From NCBI RefSeq assembly GCF_014842265.1, contig NZ_JACYVI010000003.1, forward strand, positions 372,001 through 436,000: a stretch of DNA of 64,000 bases. Direction: 5' to 3'. The stretch comes from Pseudomonas sp. CFBP 13711 (GTDB lineage: Bacteria; Pseudomonadota; Gammaproteobacteria; Pseudomonadales; Pseudomonadaceae). The notes beneath the pieces were generated by a model. That model did not search any database, was not told where the DNA came from, and saw only the letters and a list, made by a program, of their open reading frames with translations. The position numbers and the translations under genes were made by a program. Shown here piece by piece: positions 25,560 to 33,648 of the stretch (position 1 is the first letter of the stretch; each line of letters begins with the position of its first letter).

Positions 25560-26426
25560 TCAGGCGCCCTGCCCGTCGAGTTCGGCGAGCATGTCCTGGG
25601 GGATCACCAGCTCGGCGGCCGTCAGGTTTTCGTGCAGATGCGCCACCGAGGAGGTGCCCGGAATCAGCAGCAGATTAGGCGCACGTTGCAGCAGCCATGC
25701 CAGTGCCACGCACATTGGCGAGGTGTCGAGGCGTGTGGCGACGTCCGACAGGGTCTGGGACTGCAACGGCGTGAAACCGCCCAGCGGGAAGAACGGCACG
25801 TAGGCGATGCCCTGCTTGCCGAGTTCTGCGATCAGCTGCTCGTCATCTCGGTGGGCCAGGTTGTAATGGTTCTGCACGCAAACCACCTGGGCAATGCCCT
25901 GCGCCTCGGCAACCTGTTTCGCACTGACGTTGCTCAGGCCCAGATGCTGAATCAGCCCCTGACGCTGCAATTCAGCCAGCGCACTGAACTGCTCGGCTAT
26001 CGACGCTTCATCCGGCGAATGCCCGGTGCCCCACGCCCTGAAGTTCACCACGTGCAGCGCTTCCACGCCGAGATTGCGCAGGTTGTCGTGCACCGCGCTC
26101 ACCAGTTCCGCCGGGCTGTTGGCGGGATTCCATGAAGCGTCGGTGCCTCGGGAGGCGCCAACCTTGGTGACGATCAGCAGCTCGTCGGCATAAGGATGCA
26201 GGGCCTCGCGGATCAGGCGGTTGGTGACATGGGGACCATAGAAGTCGGCCGTGTCGATATGGTTGACGCCGGAATCAGCCGCTTCACGCAGAACGGCGAT
26301 GGCAGCCGCGTGATCTTTCGGCGGTCCGTAAACGCCGGGCCCTGCCAGCTGCATGGCGCCGTAACCCATGCGGTTGACGGTGCGACCGCCGAATGAAAAG
26401 TGTCCTGCCTTGCTGGCCTGGCTCAT
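25560..26426 (-). CDS. aldo/keto reductase
   Basis: A 288-residue NADPH-dependent oxidoreductase with a TIM barrel. Catalytic Asp/Tyr in HIDTADFYGPHVTNRLIREAL (about residues 56-76), catalytic Lys in LLIVTKVGAS, and His replaced by Asn in LHVVNFRAWG, a change seen in some family members. The cofactor-binding end is IPGTSSVAHLHENLTA (Ser/Arg/Asn pattern, with Arg lacking). Begins GHFSFGGRTVNRMGYGAMQL, the family opening. Divergent from the LysR gene at 26544 with a 117-bp shared promoter region, so that regulator probably controls it. Confidence 0.9.
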   Translation of the reverse strand: MSQASKAGHFSFGGRTVNRMGYGAMQLAGPGVYGPPKDHAAAIAVLREAADSGVNHIDTADFYGPHVTNRLIREALHPYADELLIVTKVGASRGTDASWNPANSPAELVSAVHDNLRNLGVEALHVVNFRAWGTGHSPDEASIAEQFSALAELQRQGLIQHLGLSNVSAKQVAEAQGIAQVVCVQNHYNLAHRDDEQLIAELGKQGIAYVPFFPLGGFTPLQSQTLSDVATRLDTSPMCVALAWLLQRAPNLLLIPGTSSVAHLHENLTAAELVIPQDMLAELDGQGA

Positions 26427-26543
26427 GGGTGACGCCTCGTGATCAAGAATGTGGGATGGCTCAAGTGGTGGGCTGACTATAGGCGTTGACCGCTGCGCTG
26501 ATAATCAGGTGCAATCGGCACGGGCTGTACGAGTGAGCGGACA

Positions 26544-27443
26544 ATGGCGACAGACATTCAGGATTTGCTGGCCTTCGTGGCCGTGGTCAACGCAGGCGGT
26601 TTTCGTGAAGGCGCACGGCTGAGTGGCAAGTCGGCGTCCAGCCTCAGCGATGCTGTTCGACGCATGGAGTCTCGCCTGGGCGTGCGCCTGCTCAACCGCA
26701 CCACCCGCAGCGTCGTCCCGACCGAAGCCGGCGCGCGGCTGATGGAACGGATTGTCCCCGCACTCGGCGAAGTCGAATCGGCACTGGACGTAGTCAATGA
26801 TTTCCGCGACCGCCCTTCCGGCACACTCAGGCTCAACGTGCCCGTCAGCGCCGCCCGCCTGATATTGCCGCAGATCATCACCCCGTTCCTGCAGGCGCAC
26901 CCGGACATCCGGATGGAAGTGGTCACTGAAGAAAGCTTCGTCGACATGATTGCCGCCGGCTGTGACGCGGGCATTCGCTACGACGATCGCCTTGAACAGG
27001 ACATGATCGCCGTGCCCATCGGCCCGCGTGTTCAGCGTTTCGCGACCGCCGCATCGCCGGCGTACCTCGATGCCCGGGGCCGCCCTGAACATCCAAGGGA
27101 TCTGCTCAACCACAGCTGCCTGCGGGGCAAATTTCCGAGCGGTTCAATACCTTTATGGGAATACGAGCGGGACGGCGAAAATGTGCGTGTCGACCCTACC
27201 GGCCCGTTGACCGTGCGGATCGGCGGCGCCGTCGACCTTGCCGTGCAAACCGCCATCGACGGCCTGGGCATCGTCTCGCTGTTCGAAGACTGGTTGCGCC
27301 CCCATCTGGACAGCGGCGCGCTGGAACCGGTGCTCGAACCCTGGTGGCCAAGCTTCAGCGGGCCGTTTCTGTATTACCCGGGGCGGCGCTATGTGCCATC
27401 ACCGTTGAGAGCCTTCCTGGACTTCATCCAGCGGATGGCGTGA
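26544..27443 (+). CDS. LysR family transcriptional regulator
   Basis: 299 residues. The N-terminal winged helix has the family pattern DLLAFVAVVNAGGFREGARLSGKSASSLSDAVRRMESRLGVRLLNRTTRSVVPTEAG (residues 7-65). The effector domain (about 90-295) is of the type with RPSGTLRLNVPVSAARLILPQIITPFLQAHPDI, common to regulators of oxidoreductases. Divergent with the aldo/keto reductase gene and most likely its activator or repressor. The bidirectional terminator at 27547-27571 follows. Confidence 0.92.
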   Translation: MATDIQDLLAFVAVVNAGGFREGARLSGKSASSLSDAVRRMESRLGVRLLNRTTRSVVPTEAGARLMERIVPALGEVESALDVVNDFRDRPSGTLRLNVPVSAARLILPQIITPFLQAHPDIRMEVVTEESFVDMIAAGCDAGIRYDDRLEQDMIAVPIGPRVQRFATAASPAYLDARGRPEHPRDLLNHSCLRGKFPSGSIPLWEYERDGENVRVDPTGPLTVRIGGAVDLAVQTAIDGLGIVSLFEDWLRPHLDSGALEPVLEPWWPSFSGPFLYYPGRRYVPSPLRAFLDFIQRMA

Positions 27444-27546
27444 TGCTTGTCCGTGCACAGAACTGACCAGATATTTTAAATAAATAACTGCAAGTTCACG
27501 GTCGAACTAGCCCGCAGGATGTTGCAGCTAGATAATCAGGCAAAAA

Positions 27547-27571
27547 AAACGCTGCATTCAATGCAGCGTTT
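27547..27571. terminator. bidirectional intrinsic terminator
   Basis: Stem AAACGCTGCATT/AATGCAGCGTTT, flanked by an A-run on the left and TCTTTTAT on the right. It serves the LysR gene (plus) and the DUF2790 gene (minus). Confidence 0.85.
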
Positions 27572-27613
27572 CTTTTATAGCGTTTGTAGTTGAAGCCGCC
27601 AGGGCACTGGCGA

Positions 27614-27886
27614 TCAACCATTTTGACGACCGTAACCCATGATGGTGTAGTCAAGGCTGTGGGTCACGCCGGCGTGGTCAACATAAACCATGGTGGATTG
27701 CACCGGACCATCAACTTTCTGTGGGTCCTGGGCGTTTTTAATGCTGATCACTTTCGCGACGTCGATACCTTTGTGGCGGTTGTATTGTTCAACCTGGACC
27801 GAGTGCTGTTGGCCGGTGGCCGGGAGTTCGCCGGCAGCGGCAAATACACTGACGAGGGACAGAGCAGCGAAGGCTAATACTTTCAT
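27614..27886 (-). CDS. DUF2790 small secreted protein
   Basis: 90 residues from ATG 27886 (GGAG 7 nt upstream). A Sec signal peptide MKVLAFAALSLVSVFAAAGE with cleavage after Ala near residue 19, then a 70-residue mature domain ending CxMVYVDHAGVTHSLDYTIMGYG-like (the YVDHxGxxHxLxYxxMGxG pattern of DUF2790). The family is found mainly in Pseudomonas and is small, periplasmic and of unknown function; some members respond to metal or stress conditions. It stands alone and is followed by a terminator. Confidence 0.85.
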   Translation of the reverse strand: MKVLAFAALSLVSVFAAAGELPATGQQHSVQVEQYNRHKGIDVAKVISIKNAQDPQKVDGPVQSTMVYVDHAGVTHSLDYTIMGYGRQNG

Positions 27887-28404
27887 GGTCGTTCTCCAGA
27901 AGTTCATTAAGTAGTAAGGGAGCAAAGCGCTTGTCGTTTGCTTCTGGGGCCATTCTGTTCGTGATCGGCGCCGATGATAAATACTTAAAATCGATAAGGC
28001 CCATCACCGTCATCGATGCTTGAGTTAATTAGATCAATTTCCGTAATAGACCCTTGCGTATTCTGTTAACTCACAACTTTCAACACATCGAGTGAGACTG
28101 GCGCAGCCCCCCCGTTAAGTGCGACAGATGCAGGGACTGCTCTACGGCGGTGCGCGTCATGTTGTCGCGGGTGATTAAACTGCCTGTCGGGAAATATTTT
28201 CAGCGCAATCAAACATTTCCAATGATGAACGTACTACCATTCATCCCGCTGACTCGTCCCGAACCAAAATGTCCGAGCAGACCTATATAAAGCGCTGGCC
28301 ACTGGCACGGCGCTATTTTTTTAAAACAAACCGAAGCCTTGATGCCGCCTCACGAGCCTGCTCGTGGCGCAGTGCGTCAACCGTGATGACCGTCTGAGGT
28401 TGTG
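27887..28404. other. long AT-richer intergenic region
   Basis: About 520 bp without a supportable gene between the DUF2790 gene and the molybdenum-hydroxylase operon, which are divergent. It holds the promoters of both. A TATATA element at about 28283 is a plausible -10 for the operon but no matching -35 is obvious. Several stretches (27970-28060, 28190-28240) are clearly AT-richer than the genome average. Confidence 0.6.
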
Positions 28405-28857
28405 ATGCAGAAATTGATGATTAACGGCCAGGAGCACGACCTGGATGTCGCCGACGACATGCCATTGTTGTGGGTCCTGCGCGACGTGATGGGCCTGACC
28501 GGCACCAAATACGGTTGCGGCATTGCCCAATGCGGCGTGTGCACCGTGCACCTGGACGGCCAGGCCGTGCGCTCATGCGTACTGCCGGTGAGCGCCGTCG
28601 CCGGCCGCAAGGTCACCACCATCGAAGCGGTGGGCGAGCAGGCCGTAGGTCAGGCGGTACAGAAAGCCTGGCTGGACCATGAAGTCGTGCAATGCGGCTA
28701 CTGCCAGTCGGGGCAGATCATGTCCGCCGTCGCGCTGCTGCAGGAACACCCCAAAGCCAACGACGAGCAGATCGTCAACGCCATGTCGGGCAACCTCTGC
28801 CGCTGCGCCACCTACACCCGCATTCGCGCCGCCATCAAAAGCGTCAGCCAGGCCTGA
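28405..28857 (+). CDS. molybdenum hydroxylase small subunit ([2Fe-2S])
   Basis: 150 residues; ATG 28405 follows GAGGT (an overlapping GTG at 28402 is possible). Electron-transfer subunit of the xanthine-dehydrogenase family (isoquinoline 1-oxidoreductase alpha type). Cluster II cysteines are in [20 protein letters not shown] (plant-ferredoxin type), with a fourth Cys in VRSCVLP. Cluster I cysteines are in [12 protein letters not shown] and [16 protein letters not shown]. Full family length, no signal. First gene of a three-gene operon with the Mo-binding subunit (28869) and a triheme cytochrome (31072). Confidence 0.93.
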   Translation: MQKLMINGQEHDLDVADDMPLLWVLRDVMGLTGTKYGCGIAQCGVCTVHLDGQAVRSCVLPVSAVAGRKVTTIEAVGEQAVGQAVQKAWLDHEVVQCGYCQSGQIMSAVALLQEHPKANDEQIVNAMSGNLCRCATYTRIRAAIKSVSQA

Positions 28858-28868
28858 AGGAAGTCATC

Positions 28869-31061
28869 ATGTCCGAATCACAATCATCTGCCGCGATGCT
28901 CTCGCGTCGCGGGCTGCTCAAAGGCAGTGCGCTGCTGGGCGGGCTGGTCATCGGCACCTATCTGCCGGCGTCAGTCACCCGCAGCTTCGCCGCTGATCTG
29001 GTCAAGGGGGCCAGCCTGGGCGACAACGCCGAGCAAGGCTATGGCGCCTTCGTGCGCATCGACCACAGCGGCGCCGTCACGCTGATTTCACCGAAGATCG
29101 AAATGGGCCAGGGCGTGCAGACCGGCATTGCCATGATGGTCGCCGAAGAGCTCGAAGTGCCATTGAGCCAGATCACCATCACCGAGGCGCCGCCCAATGC
29201 AGCGCTGTACACCGACGCGCTGCTGAGCTTTCAGGCCACCGGCGGTTCGACCTCCACCCGCTACAGCTGGGAGCCCCTGCGCAAGGCCGGCGCCGGTGCG
29301 CGCATTGTGCTGATCCAGGCCGCGGCCATGCGCTGGAAAGTCGCGCCGAGCCAGTGCCATGCCGAGAACGGCCGGGTCATCGGCCCGAACGGCCAAAGTG
29401 CCGGTTACGGCGAGCTGGTCGACGCTGCCGCTAAGTTACCGCTGCCGACCGAGATCCCCCTCAAAGCCGTCAGCGAATTCAAGCTGCTGGGCAAGCCGGT
29501 TCAGCGACTGGACACCCCGAATAAGGTCAACGGCACGGCGAAATTCACTATCGACCTGCAAGTGCCGGGGATGCTGATTGCGTCCACCCTCACCTGCCCG
29601 GTTCATGGCGGCAAGCTGCGCGGCGTGAAGAATGAAGACGCTGCGCGCAAGGTCCCCGGCGTGCGCGATATCGTCCGTCTGGACAACGCGGTGGCGGTGA
29701 CGGCGAGCAACTTCTGGTCCTGCCAGCAAGCGCTCAAGGCGCTGGACATCGACTGGGACCTCGGCCCCCATGCCGGTCTTGATTCGGCCCAGCTGGACCA
29801 ATCGCTGTTCGAGGCGAGCGCTGGCGACGGTGTGTTCGCGCACCAGTCCGGTGACATCGCCGGGGCGTTGAAAAACGCCTCGAGCCGCTTCGAAGCGATC
29901 TACGAACAACCCTTCCTGTCTCACTCCCCACTGGAGCCGATGACCTGCGTCGCCCATGTGCGCGCCGACGCGTGCGAGTTGTGGGTCGGCTGTCAGGCGC
30001 CGGGGATGGCCCAGGCGGGCGCCGCCAAAGTCTGCGGCATGCCGGTGGAAAAGGTGGTGATCCACAACCAGTTGATCGGCGGCGGTTTTGGTCGTCGTCT
30101 GGAGTCCGACTTCATCTTCCAGGCCGTGGACATCGCGCGCCAGTTGAGCTACCCGATCAAGCTGATCTGGAGCCGAGAAGAGGACATGACCCACGACCGC
30201 TATCGTCCGCATTACGTCGACCGCCTCAATGCAGCGCTGGACAAAGACCTGCGTCCGGTGGGCTGGGAGCATCGCATCGCCGGTGCCTCGGTGGTCGCGG
30301 CCTATATCGGCGCATTGCCGGCTGACGGCGTCGATGGCGATGCCGTCGAAGTGGCAAAGGACCCGATCTACACCCTGCCCAACCTGCAGGTGCGCTACAT
30401 CCGTCACGACCCGGAAGTGATTCCGGTCTCGTGGTGGCGTGGCGTCGGACCGCTGCGCAGCACCTACGCCATCGAGTGCTTCATCGACGAGTTGGCGCAC
30501 AACGCCAAGGTCGATCCGGTGAAATACCGCCTGGCGCTGATGCAGTCGCAACCCCGCGCCCAGGCAGTGCTGACCAAAGCGGCGCAACTGGTGGAGTGGG
30601 ACAAGCCGCTGCCTGCCGGTTCCGGCCGTGGCGTGGCGGTGACGGCGGTGTTCGGCAGCTTTGTTGCGACCATCGTCGAGCTGGAGAAGCAAGGCGACAA
30701 AGGCCTGCGCATCAAGCGGCTGGTGACGGTCATCGACTGCGGCTTCGCAACCAACCCGACCTCTGTAGCGTCGCAGATGGAAGGCGGCACGCTGTTCGGT
30801 CTGTCGGCCGCGCTGTTCAACGAAATCCTTGTCGAGAAAGGCCAAGTGCAGCAGACCAACTTCCACGAGTACCGGCAGATCCGCATGAGCGACGCGCCGC
30901 CGGTGGAGGTGCACATCGTCGACAGCGTCGAGCCCCCTGGCGGTGTCGGTGAAACCGGTGCCGTGCCCGCTGCGGCCGCGCTGGTCAATGCGGTGTACGC
31001 CGCGACCGGTGTGCGTGAGCGTCGTTTGCCGTTGAGCCGCTTTGGCTATTTCACTGTTTGA
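28869..31061 (+). CDS. molybdenum hydroxylase large subunit (Moco-binding)
   Basis: 730 residues from ATG 28869 (GGAAG upstream). Begins with a twin-arginine signal (SRRGLLKGSALLGGLVIGTYLPASVTRSFA), so the folded complex is exported with its small subunit. Molybdenum-cofactor landmarks: EMGQGVQTGIAMMVAEEL, the two repeated domains, GGGFGRRLESD and the catalytic glutamate in PGGVGETGAVPAAAALVNAV near the C-terminus. Isoquinoline-1-oxidoreductase beta/aldehyde dehydrogenase type; it hydroxylates an N-heterocycle or oxidises an aldehyde with water as oxygen source. No Moco-maturation gene (XdhC/MobA type) is adjacent. Substrate unknown. Confidence 0.92.
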   Translation: MSESQSSAAMLSRRGLLKGSALLGGLVIGTYLPASVTRSFAADLVKGASLGDNAEQGYGAFVRIDHSGAVTLISPKIEMGQGVQTGIAMMVAEELEVPLSQITITEAPPNAALYTDALLSFQATGGSTSTRYSWEPLRKAGAGARIVLIQAAAMRWKVAPSQCHAENGRVIGPNGQSAGYGELVDAAAKLPLPTEIPLKAVSEFKLLGKPVQRLDTPNKVNGTAKFTIDLQVPGMLIASTLTCPVHGGKLRGVKNEDAARKVPGVRDIVRLDNAVAVTASNFWSCQQALKALDIDWDLGPHAGLDSAQLDQSLFEASAGDGVFAHQSGDIAGALKNASSRFEAIYEQPFLSHSPLEPMTCVAHVRADACELWVGCQAPGMAQAGAAKVCGMPVEKVVIHNQLIGGGFGRRLESDFIFQAVDIARQLSYPIKLIWSREEDMTHDRYRPHYVDRLNAALDKDLRPVGWEHRIAGASVVAAYIGALPADGVDGDAVEVAKDPIYTLPNLQVRYIRHDPEVIPVSWWRGVGPLRSTYAIECFIDELAHNAKVDPVKYRLALMQSQPRAQAVLTKAAQLVEWDKPLPAGSGRGVAVTAVFGSFVATIVELEKQGDKGLRIKRLVTVIDCGFATNPTSVASQMEGGTLFGLSAALFNEILVEKGQVQQTNFHEYRQIRMSDAPPVEVHIVDSVEPPGGVGETGAVPAAAALVNAVYAATGVRERRLPLSRFGYFTV

Positions 31062-31071
31062 GGAGCGCGTC

Positions 31072-32289
31072 ATGAACGTTTTCAACACTGCGCTCGGACT
31101 TGTGGCCGGTTTGCTGGCCAGCACCGTTTACGCGAGCGACACCCCAGCGATGAGCAAGGGCGAATACCTGACCCGCGCCGCTGATTGCGTGGCCTGCCAC
31201 GTCGTGCCGGGCGGCAAGCCGTACGCCGGCGGGCTGGAATTCAAATTGCCGTTCGGCAGCCTGTATTCCCCCAACATCACCCCGGACAAAGAAACCGGGA
31301 TCGGCAACTGGACCGACGACGAATTCGTCGACGCCCTGCAAAAAGGCGTGGGCAAGGACGGCAAGCATTACTACCCGGCCTTCCCTTACACCTCCTACAC
31401 GCTGATGTCCCGGGAAGACATCCTGGCGATCAAGGGCTACCTGTTCAGCCTCGAACCGGTGAAGCAAATGCCGCCTGAGAACAAGATTTCGTTCCCGTTC
31501 AATCAGCGCTGGGGAATGATGTTCTGGAACGCGATTTTCGCCGGCAACGAACGCTTCGTCCCGGACAGCAAGCAATCGGCTGAATGGAACCGCGGCGCGT
31601 ATCTGGTGCAGGGCCCGGGCCACTGCGGCGAATGCCACACCCCACGCAACATCTTCCAGGCGATGAGCACCGGCAACTCTCTGGCGGGTGCGGAACTGGG
31701 CAACTGGATGGCCTACAACATCAGTTCCGACGCCAAATACGGCATCGGCGCCTGGCCGGAAGACGCCATCGTCAGCTACCTGTCGAAGGGCTACGCGGCC
31801 GGTTTCGGCGGCGCGGGCGGGCCAATGGGTGACGCGGTCGAGCACAGCCTGCGCTACCTTGATCCAGCGGACCTGAAAGCCATCGCGGTGTACCTCAAGA
31901 GCACGCCGGCGAGAAGCGAAGGCATCCCCCGCCCAACCATGGCGGTGAACGACGCCGCGCTGCAAAAGGGGCTCGGCCAGAAGCTGTTCAACGACACCTG
32001 CGTGGCCTGTCACCAGATCGACGGCAGCGGGCGGCAATCACCGGCGGGTGGGTTGGCCGGTTTGAAAACCGTCAACGACCCCAAAGGCCGTAACCTGATG
32101 GCGACGCTGCTGGAAGGTCACACGCCAACCGCTGCTCGGGTCGACCAGCGCATGCCTGACTTCGCCCGCAGTTACAGCGACGCTGAACTGGCGGCCGTAA
32201 GCACCTTCGTGCTGCGTCGGTTCGGTCAGAGCGACGGCGAGGTCAAAGCCGAAGACGTCGCCAAAAACCGCGCCAGCGCGTTGCATTGA
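31072..32289 (+). CDS. triheme c-type cytochrome subunit
   Basis: 405 residues from ATG 31072 (GAGGAG 5 nt upstream). Sec signal MNVFNTALGLVAGLLASTVYA, then three heme c domains with CVACH (about residue 38), CGECH (about 184) and CVACH (about 309), like the cytochrome subunits of membrane alcohol, aldehyde and gluconate dehydrogenases. It should take electrons from the [2Fe-2S] subunit and pass them to the quinone pool or an oxidase. Spaced 10 nt after the large-subunit gene, completing the operon. Confidence 0.93.
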   Translation: MNVFNTALGLVAGLLASTVYASDTPAMSKGEYLTRAADCVACHVVPGGKPYAGGLEFKLPFGSLYSPNITPDKETGIGNWTDDEFVDALQKGVGKDGKHYYPAFPYTSYTLMSREDILAIKGYLFSLEPVKQMPPENKISFPFNQRWGMMFWNAIFAGNERFVPDSKQSAEWNRGAYLVQGPGHCGECHTPRNIFQAMSTGNSLAGAELGNWMAYNISSDAKYGIGAWPEDAIVSYLSKGYAAGFGGAGGPMGDAVEHSLRYLDPADLKAIAVYLKSTPARSEGIPRPTMAVNDAALQKGLGQKLFNDTCVACHQIDGSGRQSPAGGLAGLKTVNDPKGRNLMATLLEGHTPTAARVDQRMPDFARSYSDAELAAVSTFVLRRFGQSDGEVKAEDVAKNRASALH

Positions 32290-32350
32290 TGGAGGGGTGG
32301 CGCCGCTGATTCTCCTCTGAGTCAGCCGCGCTGCCAGGCCATTCGGCGGT

Positions 32351-32746
32351 TCAGGGCTTCGGCACCTGCGCCGCCACCGCTGCCTTGTCGATCACCGACT
32401 CGACGTTGACGATACGCCCCGCCTCAAACGTGTAGAACACGTTCTCCGTAAACTGCACCCTCCTCCCGTTCACCGCCACCTCGAACAGCTCGCCCACCGG
32501 CGTGCAATCGAACGTCAGCCGCGCGGCAATGTGCGGTGGCTCGGCGATCAGCAGATCGATGACGAAACGCAGGTCAGGAATGGCGCGGAAATCCCGCTCC
32601 AGCATTTGCCGATAGCCGGCCAGGCCGACGCGCTCGCCGTTGTAATGCACCTCCTCGCCGACGAAGTCTCCCAAGGCAGCCCAGTCCTGACGATTGAGGC
32701 AGGCGATGTAGCCGGTGTAGGCGTCTTTGAGTGTCTGGTGATCCAT
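32351..32746 (-). CDS. SnoaL-like/NTF2-fold ester cyclase family protein
   Basis: 131 residues from ATG 32746 (GGGAGA 6 nt upstream). The cone-shaped NTF2 fold is recognisable by the helix LKDAYTGYIACLNRQDWAALGDFVGEEVHYNG, the MLERDFRAIPDLRFVID segment with its conserved Asp/Arg, and RLTFDCTPVGELFEVAVNGRRVQFTENVFYTFEAGRIVNVESVIDK, the common ending of SnoaL-like proteins. Family members include polyketide cyclases and many of unknown role; no polyketide genes are nearby. Faces the preceding operon tail to tail, 61 nt apart. Confidence 0.85.
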   Translation of the reverse strand: MDHQTLKDAYTGYIACLNRQDWAALGDFVGEEVHYNGERVGLAGYRQMLERDFRAIPDLRFVIDLLIAEPPHIAARLTFDCTPVGELFEVAVNGRRVQFTENVFYTFEAGRIVNVESVIDKAAVAAQVPKP

Positions 32747-32810
32747 GGTGTCTCCCGGGGTGGGTAGGGCGAATGAATGTAAGTCCCACTGCAAACAGGC
32801 GATGCTTTTA

Positions 32811-32910
32811 GTGGGACTGGCTTTAGCCGGGAAGAGGCCGGCATGAACACCATCACGTTTGCAGTGTGACGACTGATGCCTTCCCGGCTGAAGCGGTCCT
32901 ACTGAATGAC
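32811..32910. repeat. REP family B pair
   Basis: GTGGGACTGGCTTTAGCCGGGAAG followed about 45 bp later by CTTCCCGGCTGAAGC(G)GTCCTAC with a one-base deletion in the right arm. Confidence 0.8.
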
Positions 32911-32997
32911 TGCGGTGTGTCAGTGCTACTGGCTGCAAGAAGATGCCTCAGCCAGGAAGTGCTAGGTTATCCGCACTGACTCCATGAAGGCGCAATC

Positions 32998-33417
32998 ATG
33001 TCCTCCCACCCTCCCTTCTCCGGTGCGAAAGTCGCGATTCTGTGCAACGGTTCGCTGCTGACGTACCAACGCGATGACAAGCCGGAGATCCCGTGGCCGA
33101 ATCTGTGGGACCTGCCCGGCGGCGGCCGCGAAGGCGACGAGACCCCGGAAGAGTGCGCCGTGCGGGAGACGAGGGAAGAATTCGGCATCGTCCTCGACCC
33201 CGCTTCCTTCATCCACAAACGGGTCTACCCGGGTCAGGGCATCAATGGGCTCGACACCTGGTTTTTCGTCGCTGAAGTGGCTGACGGCCAGTTCGATCAG
33301 GTGGTGTTCGGCGACGAGGGCCAGCGCTGGCAGGTGATGACGGTCGAGGCGTTTCTTGCGATGGGCAACGCGGTTGACCGCCTGCAACACCGCTTACGTG
33401 AGTTCATGGATCAGTAG
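32998..33417 (+). CDS. NUDIX hydrolase
   Basis: A 139-residue hydrolase of nucleoside-diphosphate-linked compounds. The NUDIX box is complete (GGGREGDETPEECAVRETREEFGI, residues about 40-63, with the RE..EE metal ligands). No extra domain. Starts ATG 32998. It is not in an obvious operon: REP DNA lies upstream and gcd follows after 231 bp. Substrate cannot be read; housecleaning of modified nucleotides is typical. Confidence 0.9.
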   Translation: MSSHPPFSGAKVAILCNGSLLTYQRDDKPEIPWPNLWDLPGGGREGDETPEECAVRETREEFGIVLDPASFIHKRVYPGQGINGLDTWFFVAEVADGQFDQVVFGDEGQRWQVMTVEAFLAMGNAVDRLQHRLREFMDQ

Positions 33418-33514
33418 CGTTGACACGTCCAGCCCCGAAGAACGCCCGCCCCGACTCACCCAAGCAGAGACAAATTGACGCAGGCATGGCGTTTTTTTGC
33501 TATCGTCGCCGGAA

Positions 33515-33533
33515 TTAACTAACCGGTTAATTA
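33515..33533. promoter_or_regulatory. palindromic TetR-type operator upstream of gcd
   Basis: The perfect core TAACCGGTTA (33520-33529) is extended by AAT arms to an imperfect 18-bp dyad centred between 33524 and 33525, 115 bp upstream of the gcd ATG. AACCGGTT cores in AT-rich dyads are common TetR-family operators. No TetR gene is in this window. Confidence 0.45.
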
Positions 33534-33648
33534 CGCGACGGATAATGCCGGAAGAACCCCATCTGGCAGCCATCACGCTCTAAACCCTTGTCCTCACCTC
33601 ACTTGATCGGTCATCCACGACCCTTCTTCGCGTCAGCAGGAATGCCTC

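Noticed and set aside
28013..28040. Possible Anr/Fnr box (TTAATTAGATCAA)
   Set aside because: The half-sites are separated by three bases instead of four and the left half is off consensus.
28303..28318. Sigma-54-like CTGGCACG upstream of the molybdenum hydroxylase operon
   Set aside because: The -24 element is good, but the -12 GC is absent at the correct spacing.
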